From VMDJ01 sp038146785 (lineage in GTDB: Bacteria; Pseudomonadota; Gammaproteobacteria; Chromatiales; Chromatiaceae): a stretch of 64,000 bases of DNA. The position numbers and the translations under genes were made by a program. The stretch is taken from the NCBI GenBank assembly GCA_038146785.1, contig JAYQSI010000002.1, positions 1 through 64,000 on the forward strand, written 5' to 3'. This document shows, in pieces, positions 17,334 through 24,420 of this stretch. The notes under the pieces were generated by a model. That model was not told where the DNA came from, made no database searches, and worked only from the letters and a program-made list of their open reading frames with translations. Position 1 is the stretch's first letter; each line of letters starts with the position of its first letter.

Positions 17334-17954
17334 ATGCAAAACACTGAAGTTAAAAATGATGTTGTTAATGTAGCAACGGTAGAGTCCTCAGACCAAGCAA
17401 GAAGAGCTGCTTTCTACAGTCTGTTAGCGGCCCTTCTTCGTAACGCACCCGATGCCGATGTTTTAGCGTATTGCTTGTCTTTAGATACTACAGACCAAAA
17501 GAGTGAGCTTGGTGCAGCGGTTAATACGCTGGTTCTTGCTGCAAAGCACAGTGAACCACAACGTTTAAAAGAAGAATTCCATGAGCTATTCATTGGTCTT
17601 GGACGTGGTGAGTTGGTGCCGTATGGGTCTTGGTATCAAACCGGATTTCTTATGGAGCGCCCATTGGGTCAACTCAGAGCAGATTTGGCGAAATTAGGTT
17701 TTGAGCGCAGTGATGATGTTCACGAACCTGAAGATCACATTGCAGCCCTGATGGAAGTTATGGCCATGCTTATTTATGAAGGGGCTCCGCAGGAGCAGCA
17801 GCGGTTATTTTTCGAGACGCATATTTCGTCATGGGCTAAAGATTTCATGAAAGATCTCAGTGTGGCTGAAACTGCAACTTTCTATAGATCGGTTGCGCGT
17901 TTAGGTTCGGCGTTTGTTGCCATTGAATCTCAGTACTTAAACCTGACGGCTTAA
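17334..17954 (+). CDS. TorD/DmsD-family molecular chaperone
   Basis: 206 residues, all-helical. The segments EEFHELFIGLGRGELVPYGSWY and EPEDHIAALMEVMAML hold the family pattern (ELFxG, PYxSxY, PEDHI). These chaperones bind the Tat signal of a molybdoenzyme and hold it until cofactor is loaded. Its client is very likely the Tat-exported formate dehydrogenase at 18451. It starts 3 bases after the polyferredoxin stop and ends the operon. Confidence 0.9.
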   Translation: MQNTEVKNDVVNVATVESSDQARRAAFYSLLAALLRNAPDADVLAYCLSLDTTDQKSELGAAVNTLVLAAKHSEPQRLKEEFHELFIGLGRGELVPYGSWYQTGFLMERPLGQLRADLAKLGFERSDDVHEPEDHIAALMEVMAMLIYEGAPQEQQRLFFETHISSWAKDFMKDLSVAETATFYRSVARLGSAFVAIESQYLNLTA

Positions 17955-18010
17955 GCAGAGCATTTCATCATTTAAGGTAGGAAAAGCATGCGCTCTACCG
18001 AAAGTGGTTC

Positions 18011-18020
18011 TTTTTGTCGC
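18011..18020 (+). promoter_or_regulatory. Candidate activator-binding motif TTTTTGTCGC
   Basis: About 120 bases upstream of the fdh sigma54 promoter. An inverted, less exact partner (GGGACAAAAAAA) lies at 18075-18086. The motif is shared with 14458-14466. Confidence 0.42.
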
Positions 18021-18140
18021 ACCCGTTATTTCTGTCCTTAGGCTCAACGACAGTTTGACCCAAGGTGAGCGATTGGGACAAAAAAATACATCAGGTTTAG
18101 TTGTTTTATTCCTTTATTGCGATTTATTTCATCAAAAAGT

Positions 18141-18156
18141 TGGCGCACCTGTTGCT
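18141..18156 (+). promoter_or_regulatory. Sigma54 promoter of the formate dehydrogenase structural operon
   Basis: TGGCGCACCTGTTGCT, with GG and GC 10 bases apart and TGGC and TTGC intact. It is followed directly by TAATTATGAATTA (18161-18173), which would overlap the transcription start, leaving a leader of about 60 bases before the first gene. Confidence 0.85.
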
Positions 18157-18225
18157 TACATAATTATGAATTAGCTAGCACGTATGCGTTAGCCCAAGCG
18201 AAGAGCAATTTAAGGAGCCTTCTTA

Positions 18226-18429
18226 ATGAAAAAAGATAAGCAACAAATTTCTGAATCACGACGCAGTTTCTTAAAGAAAGCTGGCATAGGCGCTAGCACT
18301 GCTGCGGCATCGGTAGCTGTTCCATCTGTTGCGATGGCATCACCAGAAGATGCTGAGCCAGAAAAGAAGCAGAAGGGCTATCACCTTTCTCAGCATATTT
18401 TGACCTATTACAAGAACGCTTCTCGCTAA
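18226..18429 (+). CDS. Formate dehydrogenase region Tat-target small protein
   Basis: 67 residues. It has a strong twin-arginine signal (SRRSFLKKAGIGAS) and a short tail ending YHLSQHILTYYKNASR. It matches the small 'formate dehydrogenase region TAT target' family that precedes the catalytic subunit in many clusters. Its role is unknown. It may be a small periplasmic subunit or help export. It follows AAGGAGCC and starts 22 bases before the large-subunit gene. Confidence 0.88.
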   Translation: MKKDKQQISESRRSFLKKAGIGASTAAASVAVPSVAMASPEDAEPEKKQKGYHLSQHILTYYKNASR

Positions 18430-18450
18430 TAACGCGATCTGGAGACAGGA

Positions 18451-21345
18451 ATGAAACTTAAAAAAGTATCCAACAAAGTTGAGGTCACCTTAGATCTCGA
18501 TAAAGCGTCAACTTCGAAGACTGGCAACGGTATCTCTCGTCGCGATTTCTTGCGTCACTCAGGTATTTTGGCTGGTGGTACTGCTCTGGCATCAGGCTTA
18601 GCTCCTGGCATGATGCGTAAGGCAGAAGCTGCTCAGGCTAAAGGTGCTGGCGCTGTAAAAGAAGTAAGAACAGTCTGTACGCACTGCTCTGTAGGTTGTG
18701 GCGTTATTGCGGAAGTTCAAAATGGTGTATGGACTGGTCAAGAGCCAGCGCAAGACCATCCGTTTAACCAAGGTACCCACTGTGCCAAAGGTGCAGCTTT
18801 GCGTGAGCACGGTCATGGTGAGCGTCGCTTGAAGTACCCAACTAAGTTGGTTAACGGCAAATGGGAAAAGGTTTCTTGGGAACAAGCGATCAATGAGATC
18901 GGTGATCAAATGCTCAAGATCCGCCAAGAGTCTAGTCCTGATTCGGTTTACTTCCTTGGCTCTGCCAAGAGTAACAACGAGCAGGCATATATGTTCCGTA
19001 AGATGGCTGCGATGTGGGGTACCAATAACGTAGACCACCAAGCGCGTATTTGTCACTCAACCACGGTTGCTGGTGTTGCTAACACGTGGGGCTATGGTGC
19101 AATGACCAATAGCTACAATGACATTCACCATTCCAAAGCTGTCTTGTTGATCGGTTCAAATCCTGCGGAAGCGCACCCTGTTTCTCTTCAACATATTTTT
19201 GAAGCTAAGGAAAAGAACAATGCACCTGTCATTGTTATCGATCCTCGCTTTACTCGTACTGCAGCGCATGCGGATCATTTCTTACAAATTCGTCCTGGTA
19301 CCGACGTGCCAATCATCTGGGGTATGTTGCATCACATCTTCAAGAATGGATGGGAAGATAAGGAATACATTAATCAGCGTGTCTATGGCCTTGATGAAGT
19401 TAAGGCTGAGGTTGCTAAGTGGACACCAGATGAAGTTGAGCGTGTAACAGGCGTGCCAGAGCACAAGGTGTATGCCGCTGCGAAAGCAATGGCTCAAAAC
19501 CGTCCAGGCACCTTCATTTGGTGTATGGGTGGTACCCAGCACACAGTCGGTAACAACAATACGCGTGCCTACTGCGCGTTCCAGTTGGCATTAGGCAACA
19601 TTGGTGTTTCTGGCGGTGGCGCTAACATTTTCCGTGGTCACGACAACGTACAAGGTGCAACTGACCTTGGTGTTCTAGCGAATACTTTGCCTGGTTACTA
19701 CGGCCTTGCTCCTGGTTCATGGGGTCACTGGGCTCGTGTATGGGATCTTGACCTTGATTGGGTTAAGAGTCGCTTTGATTCTGGATCTTACGAAAAGGCT
19801 AAAGGTAAAGACGTTGCGGTTATGAATACCAAAGGTATTCCTGTATCACGTTGGATCGATGGCGTTTTGGAAGACAAAGCAAACGTGGCGCAGAAGGATA
19901 ATATCCGTGCCATGTTCATGTGGGGCCACGCGCCAAACTCGCAGACCCGCGGCACCGAAATGAAAAAGGCGATGGAAAAACTCGACATGCTTGTCGTAGT
20001 GGATCCGTATCCAACTGTTTCGGCTGTAATGCATGACAGAACCGATGGTGTGTATTTGCTACCAGCAACAACACAATTTGAAACCTATGGTTCAGTCACT
20101 GCTTCAAACCGCTCAATCCAGTGGCGTGACAAGGTTATCGATCCGTTATTCGAATCTAAGCCAGACCACGTCATTATGTATTTGTTGGCTAAGAAGCTTG
20201 GCTTTGATAAAGAGATGTTCAAGCATGTCAAAGTGAACGGTGAAGAGCCTTACATTGAAGACATTACACGCGAAATTAACCGTGGCATGTGGACAATCGG
20301 TTACACCGGCCAAAGCCCTGAGCGCTTAAAGACCCACCAGCAAAACTGGGGAACCTTTGACTATGACTCATTGAAGGCTGAAGGCGGTCCTGCTGACGGT
20401 GATTTCTACGGTATGCCTTGGCCATGTTGGGGTACGGCTGACATGAAGCACCCTGGTACACCAAACCTCTACGACCCAAGCCATTCAGTTGCAGAAGGTG
20501 GTTTGACCTTCCGCGCTCGTTTCGGTGTGGAAAGAAACGGTGTGAGCTTGTTGGCCAACAATAGCTACTCCAAAGGTTCTGAGATCAAAGATGGTTATCC
20601 AGAGTTCACTCACGAGATGTTGAAAAAACTCGGTTGGTGGGATGACCTCACAGCGGATGAAAAGAAAGCGGCTGAAGGTAAGAACTGGAAGACTGACTTG
20701 TCAGGTGGTATTCAGCGCGTCGCCATTAAGCACGGTTGTGCGCCATTTGGTAATGCGAAGGCGCGTACCGTGGTATGGACCTTCCCAGATCCTGTGCCCA
20801 TTCACCGTGAACCTCTGTATACCAGTCGTCGCGACTTGGTTGAGAAGTATCCAACCTACGAAGACCGTAAATCATTCTGGCGTTTGCCAACCCGTTACGG
20901 TTCGATTCAGGCAAAAGACTACTCAAAAGATTATCCAATCATTTTGACGTCAGGTCGTTTGGTTGAGTACGAGGGTGGTGGTGATGAGACCCGTTCAAAC
21001 CCATGGCTTGCTGAACTACAACAAGACATGTTCGTCGAAATTCATCCACGTGATGCCAACAATGCAGGCATCAAAGATGGAGATGATGTGTGGGTTGAAG
21101 GTACTGAGGGTGCCAAGATCAAAGTTAAAGCCATGGTGACTCGAAGAGTTGCAAGTGGTGTTGCTTTCACGCCGTTCCACTTCGGTGGTCACTTCATGGG
21201 TGCCGATTTACGCGGTAAATATCCAGCAGGATCAGATCCGTACGTACTCGGTGAAGCGTGTAACACAGCCATGACCTACGGTTACGACTCGGTTACGCAA
21301 ATGCAAGAAACTAAATGTACTTTGTGTCGCATTTCTAAGGCTTAA
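18451..21345 (+). CDS. fdhA: Formate dehydrogenase catalytic subunit, Tat-exported, Cys type
   Basis: 964 residues. A long N-terminal extension carries a twin-arginine signal (SRRDFLRHSG), so the enzyme works in the periplasm. One 4Fe-4S cluster is bound by CTHCSVGC plus a later Cys in THCAKG. The metal ligand is Cys 201 in ARICHSTTVAG, where E. coli FdnG has selenocysteine, so no recoding is needed. The molybdopterin-dinucleotide-binding domains follow to the C-terminus. It oxidises formate to CO2 with a bis-MGD Mo or W centre. The window encodes a tungstate transporter, so the metal is open. Confidence 0.96.
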   Translation: MKLKKVSNKVEVTLDLDKASTSKTGNGISRRDFLRHSGILAGGTALASGLAPGMMRKAEAAQAKGAGAVKEVRTVCTHCSVGCGVIAEVQNGVWTGQEPAQDHPFNQGTHCAKGAALREHGHGERRLKYPTKLVNGKWEKVSWEQAINEIGDQMLKIRQESSPDSVYFLGSAKSNNEQAYMFRKMAAMWGTNNVDHQARICHSTTVAGVANTWGYGAMTNSYNDIHHSKAVLLIGSNPAEAHPVSLQHIFEAKEKNNAPVIVIDPRFTRTAAHADHFLQIRPGTDVPIIWGMLHHIFKNGWEDKEYINQRVYGLDEVKAEVAKWTPDEVERVTGVPEHKVYAAAKAMAQNRPGTFIWCMGGTQHTVGNNNTRAYCAFQLALGNIGVSGGGANIFRGHDNVQGATDLGVLANTLPGYYGLAPGSWGHWARVWDLDLDWVKSRFDSGSYEKAKGKDVAVMNTKGIPVSRWIDGVLEDKANVAQKDNIRAMFMWGHAPNSQTRGTEMKKAMEKLDMLVVVDPYPTVSAVMHDRTDGVYLLPATTQFETYGSVTASNRSIQWRDKVIDPLFESKPDHVIMYLLAKKLGFDKEMFKHVKVNGEEPYIEDITREINRGMWTIGYTGQSPERLKTHQQNWGTFDYDSLKAEGGPADGDFYGMPWPCWGTADMKHPGTPNLYDPSHSVAEGGLTFRARFGVERNGVSLLANNSYSKGSEIKDGYPEFTHEMLKKLGWWDDLTADEKKAAEGKNWKTDLSGGIQRVAIKHGCAPFGNAKARTVVWTFPDPVPIHREPLYTSRRDLVEKYPTYEDRKSFWRLPTRYGSIQAKDYSKDYPIILTSGRLVEYEGGGDETRSNPWLAELQQDMFVEIHPRDANNAGIKDGDDVWVEGTEGAKIKVKAMVTRRVASGVAFTPFHFGGHFMGADLRGKYPAGSDPYVLGEACNTAMTYGYDSVTQMQETKCTLCRISKA

Positions 21346-21357
21346 GGAGAATAGAAC

Positions 21358-21963
21358 ATGGCAAATATGAAGTTCTACTGCGACGCGGAACGCTGCATTG
21401 AATGTAATGCGTGTGTCACAGCATGTAAAAACGAGAACGATGTTCCATGGGGTGTTAATAGACGTCGCGTTGTGACCATTAAAGATGGTGAGCCTGGCGA
21501 GCGTTCGTTATCAGTGGCCTGTATGCACTGTTCAGATGCACCTTGTGCAGCGGTATGTCCTGTTAACTGTTTCTATACAACAGAAGACGGCGTGGTATTA
21601 CACGACAAGGATATCTGTATCGGTTGTGGCTACTGTTCTTACGCATGCCCATTTGGCGCGCCTCAGTTCCCGAAAGTGGGTGCTTTTGCGTCACGTGGCA
21701 AAATGGATAAATGTACTTTCTGTGCAGGCGGTCCAGCTGAGGATGGTAGTGCAGCAGAACATACGAAGTATGGCTCAAACCGTTTATCTGAAGGCAAGCT
21801 GCCACTTTGTGCTGAGATGTGTTCTACCAAGGCGCTGTTAGCCGGTGATGCTGATGTTGTTTCCAGTATTTATCGTAAGCGTGTAGTAAATCGCGGTGCC
21901 TCGGTCATGGAGTGGGGCGTTAATTACGAACGAGCAAGTCTCGACGCGAATAAAAAAAGCTAA
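21358..21963 (+). CDS. fdhB: Formate dehydrogenase beta subunit, four-cluster ferredoxin
   Basis: 201 residues with the pattern of four 4Fe-4S clusters: CIECNACVTACKNE, CMHCSDAPCAAVCPVNC, CIGCGYCSYACPFG and the split site CTFCAGG with CAEMC. It has no signal peptide of its own and should be exported with the catalytic subunit. It carries electrons to the membrane cytochrome. It lacks the C-terminal membrane anchor of E. coli FdnH. It ends before a strong hairpin. Confidence 0.94.
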   Translation: MANMKFYCDAERCIECNACVTACKNENDVPWGVNRRRVVTIKDGEPGERSLSVACMHCSDAPCAAVCPVNCFYTTEDGVVLHDKDICIGCGYCSYACPFGAPQFPKVGAFASRGKMDKCTFCAGGPAEDGSAAEHTKYGSNRLSEGKLPLCAEMCSTKALLAGDADVVSSIYRKRVVNRGASVMEWGVNYERASLDANKKS

Positions 21964-21975
21964 CGAAAACGAAGT

Positions 21976-22010
21976 AACTATCGGCACGTAATGTGCCGAT
22001 AGTTGTTTTT
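21976..22010 (+). terminator. Terminator-like hairpin between fdhB and fdhC
   Basis: A perfect 12-bp stem, AACTATCGGCAC with GTGCCGATAGTT around GTAAT, followed by GTTTTT. Placed inside the operon, it would let only part of the transcripts run on into the cytochrome gene, or act as an RNA stabiliser for fdhAB. Confidence 0.85.
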
Positions 22011-22044
22011 GCTTATTGGCACATTCTTCAGGGAGTTCTCTCCA

Positions 22045-23079
22045 ATGCCTTCTCTAGTATCAAACAGCATGTTACAAAAGATGTTTATCCCTCTTTTGCT
22101 CTTAGCTTTTTTGTTACCCATATCTGTAAGTGCAGCAACACCGACTCAAGATGTTGCATTGGCTCCTGATGTTCCGAGCCCTGGCTCTGAGCTATGGCGG
22201 GCCGTTCGTCGTGCAGATGTTAATCAACCGCCAACCGGTGTCACTCAAGTTAAAGGAGTTGAGAGAGGTAACCTCATTAACTCAGCAGGTGAGCAATGGC
22301 GCCTTTTCCGTATGGAGATGCTCGTACCAACCGGAGGTTTAGGCTTTGGCTTAATGGTCGCAGCCCTAGTTCTTTTTTATTTGATTCGGGGTCGAATACG
22401 AATTGATGGTGGCTGGTCAGGTAATGTCGTTCCTCGTTTCTCCATAAACCATCGCGTTGCCCATTGGAGTTTGGCAATCCTGTTTTTGTATTTAGGACTA
22501 ACGGGATTGATCATGCTATTTGGTCGATTTGCGCTACTCCCTGTTATGGGACCTGAGGCGTTTTCAGTTTTAGCAACAATTTCGCTAGTCAGTCATAACT
22601 GGTTAGGTCCATTATTCCCATTTGCGATTTTGGGTGTTGTTGTTCTGTTCATGAAGGGCAATGGCTACACCTTCAAAGATATCGGTTGGTTTTTGAAAGG
22701 CGGCGGCATGTTTGGTGGACACGCGCCACCCTCAGACTTTTACAATGCGGGTGAGAAAACCTGGTTCTGGTTGGCTATTTTTGGTGGCATTGTGATTTCC
22801 ATATCAGGTTATATCTTGGATTTCCCAATCTTCGGCCAAACTCGTGGAGTTATGGAAGTGGCGCACATTGCACATGCCGTTTCTGCCGTTGGTTTACTGA
22901 TCGCCTCTTTTGGCCACATCTATATCGGCACTGCGGGTATGGAAGGTTCTATTCAGTCTATGACCAAAGGTTACGTTGATGAGAACTGGGCCAAAGAACA
23001 CCATTCCATTTGGTACGACGAAATGAAGGCGTCTGGAAAGGTTTATTCCGATGTGGATAGCCTGAAAAAATCCAACTAA
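22045..23079 (+). CDS. fdhC: Formate dehydrogenase gamma subunit, cytochrome b556
   Basis: 344 residues. It has a signal peptide, a periplasmic N-terminal part, then about five membrane segments. His residues suited to haem ligation lie in NHRVAHWSLAILFLYLGLTG, VSHNWLGP and VAHIAHAVSA. It anchors the periplasmic dimer and passes electrons to quinone. I chose the ATG at 22045 after AGGGAG. A longer TTG frame from 22003 would begin inside the terminator hairpin. Confidence 0.92.
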   Translation: MPSLVSNSMLQKMFIPLLLLAFLLPISVSAATPTQDVALAPDVPSPGSELWRAVRRADVNQPPTGVTQVKGVERGNLINSAGEQWRLFRMEMLVPTGGLGFGLMVAALVLFYLIRGRIRIDGGWSGNVVPRFSINHRVAHWSLAILFLYLGLTGLIMLFGRFALLPVMGPEAFSVLATISLVSHNWLGPLFPFAILGVVVLFMKGNGYTFKDIGWFLKGGGMFGGHAPPSDFYNAGEKTWFWLAIFGGIVISISGYILDFPIFGQTRGVMEVAHIAHAVSAVGLLIASFGHIYIGTAGMEGSIQSMTKGYVDENWAKEHHSIWYDEMKASGKVYSDVDSLKKSN

Positions 23080-23096
23080 TTATCCTAAGGCAACTT

Positions 23097-23126
23097 AAGC
23101 CGCGCCTAGTGCGCGGCTTTTTTTTG
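23097..23126 (+). terminator. Rho-independent terminator after fdhC
   Basis: AGCCGCGC (23098-23105) pairs with GCGCGGCT (23111-23118), followed by a run of T. It ends the formate dehydrogenase operon and separates it from the tungsten module. Confidence 0.92.
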
Positions 23127-23181
23127 GACTTGAGTTTTGGGGTCAATGATATAGTGGTAAAAAAGTCATTGAGATCCAGCA

Positions 23182-23430
23182 ATGCAAATACATTTTGAAC
23201 TTTACGCTTCATTAATGAGGCATTTGCCATCGGGTAGTTCACGTCACCGTGCCACCTTAGATGTTGATGAAAGTACCTCTGCGCATGATTTGATCGATAC
23301 CTACGGTGTTCCGCGTGAGATGGCGCACTTAGTGGTGGTAAACGGTATTTTCACGCCGCCAGAAAAGCGCGATGAGCCCTTGAAAGAGGGTGATGTGTTG
23401 GCCATTTGGCCGCCAGTAGCTGGCGGTTAG
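23182..23430 (+). CDS. MoaD/ThiS-family sulfur carrier for the tungsten cofactor
   Basis: 82 residues with the beta-grasp pattern and the C-terminal GG pair (VAGG) that carries the thiocarboxylate in MoaD-type proteins. Such proteins supply sulfur to the dithiolene of molybdopterin, or serve in tungsten-enzyme cofactor assembly when found beside aldehyde oxidoreductase genes. The gene opens the tungsten module and has no MoaE partner next to it, so it is probably the dedicated carrier for that operon. Confidence 0.85.
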   Translation: MQIHFELYASLMRHLPSGSSRHRATLDVDESTSAHDLIDTYGVPREMAHLVVVNGIFTPPEKRDEPLKEGDVLAIWPPVAGG

Positions 23431-23434
23431 TTTT

Positions 23435-23749
23435 TTGTCGCAGATACCCCCTGTTTTGATCTCAAAAGACATGAGCATTGGGCATGCTGATTTCTGGCGT
23501 TTGTTTCTTAAAATTGATGCACCGGTGATTAGTGATCAAGTGAGTTATCAGGCGGGAATGCGTCGTTGTCATTTTGATTGGCAGGGCGGATCTATCTCGG
23601 TTGAGCTTTCTGCTGAAAGTATTCGACAAATCGCCGCGTTGGTTTTGCCGCAGACCGATGTTGCACTGCACTATAACGATCTATCTCAGGTGCAAATCGA
23701 TGAATTTGAAAAGAAATTTGAGCGTCAATTCCAACGCGCTGGCGGCTAG
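23435..23749 (+). CDS. Unknown small protein between MoaD and the AOR genes
   Basis: Up to 104 residues from a TTG at 23435, or 92 from the ATG at 23471. Neither start has a strong ribosome-binding site. The sequence is protein-like and amphipathic (RRCHFDWQGGSISVELSAESIRQIAALVLPQTDVALHY, quoted in part as the core), with no Cys cluster or membrane segment. I recognise no family. Its place between a cofactor sulfur carrier and the tungsten enzyme suggests an accessory role in cofactor assembly, by context only. Confidence 0.6.
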   Translation: MSQIPPVLISKDMSIGHADFWRLFLKIDAPVISDQVSYQAGMRRCHFDWQGGSISVELSAESIRQIAALVLPQTDVALHYNDLSQVQIDEFEKKFERQFQRAGG

Positions 23750-23878
23750 ATTTTTGTCAAAGGTCTGACGCGTTAGAACATCATTATTCTCTAATTATGC
23801 AAACCTTAATTTGAGTGTTACAAAGCGCTCTGAATAATAAAAATAACGTTTAAAAATCCCACCAAAGGAGCAGTTGCC
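23750..23878 (+). promoter_or_regulatory. Intergenic region before aorA, probable promoter
   Basis: 129 bases with a good ribosome-binding site (AAAGGAGC) 8 bases before aorA. TAATTATGCA at 23792 matches the first ten bases of the near-palindrome seen at 10008. The region probably contains its own promoter, but I cannot place it. No sigma54 site is seen. Confidence 0.4.
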
Positions 23879-24409
23879 ATGTTACGGGCGCTACATATTG
23901 AGCCGAGTCAATGTACCGGTTGTCTTCAGTGTGAAATGGCGTGTTCTTACGAGAACACCGGTGCATTTAATCCTGCACGTTCACGCATCAAAGTTTTTAA
24001 CTTCCATGACCAAGGTCGTTTCTCACCTTATACCTGTACTCAGTGTGCTGAGGCGTGGTGTCAGTTGGCCTGTCCGGTTGATGCAATCACTGTGAATGCA
24101 GCGACGGGTGCTAAGGAAGTGAATGAGAGTACCTGTGTAGGCTGTAAGGTGTGCACCATCTCGTGTCCTTTCGGTACGGTTAATTACGATTCAGCAACCT
24201 CTAAAGTTGTGAAGTGTGATTTATGTGGCGGTGATCCATGGTGTGCAAAAGCTTGCCCAACAGGTGCTATCACTTATATCGATGCAGACCATGAAGGCAT
24301 GACCAAAATGCGTGCTTGGGCTCAGCAAGGTTTGGGCGAGGGTTTCTCTCGTACCGCGAAGACTAACGCACCGGTTGAAAAGTCGGTTCAAACCTACGTG
24401 AAAGGCTAA
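23879..24409 (+). CDS. aorA: AorA-like polyferredoxin subunit of tungsten aldehyde oxidoreductase
   Basis: 176 residues with enough Cys for four 4Fe-4S clusters: CTGCLQCEMACSYE, CTQCAEAWCQLACPVD, CVGCKVCTISCPFG and CDLCGGDPWCAKACPTG. It has no signal peptide. The order ferredoxin, tungsten subunit, FAD subunit matches the three-subunit enzyme of Aromatoleum aromaticum, where AorA conducts electrons and assembles into filaments. That this homologue polymerises too is untested. Confidence 0.88.
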   Translation: MLRALHIEPSQCTGCLQCEMACSYENTGAFNPARSRIKVFNFHDQGRFSPYTCTQCAEAWCQLACPVDAITVNAATGAKEVNESTCVGCKVCTISCPFGTVNYDSATSKVVKCDLCGGDPWCAKACPTGAITYIDADHEGMTKMRAWAQQGLGEGFSRTAKTNAPVEKSVQTYVKG

Positions 24410-24420
24410 GGAGAAGACAC

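Noticed and set aside
19051..19053. Selenocysteine in formate dehydrogenase
   Set aside because: The active-site codon is TGT (Cys), not TGA.
22003..22044. Longer TTG start for FdhC
   Set aside because: It lies in the terminator hairpin and lacks a ribosome-binding site; the ATG at 22045 has both a site and a proper signal peptide.
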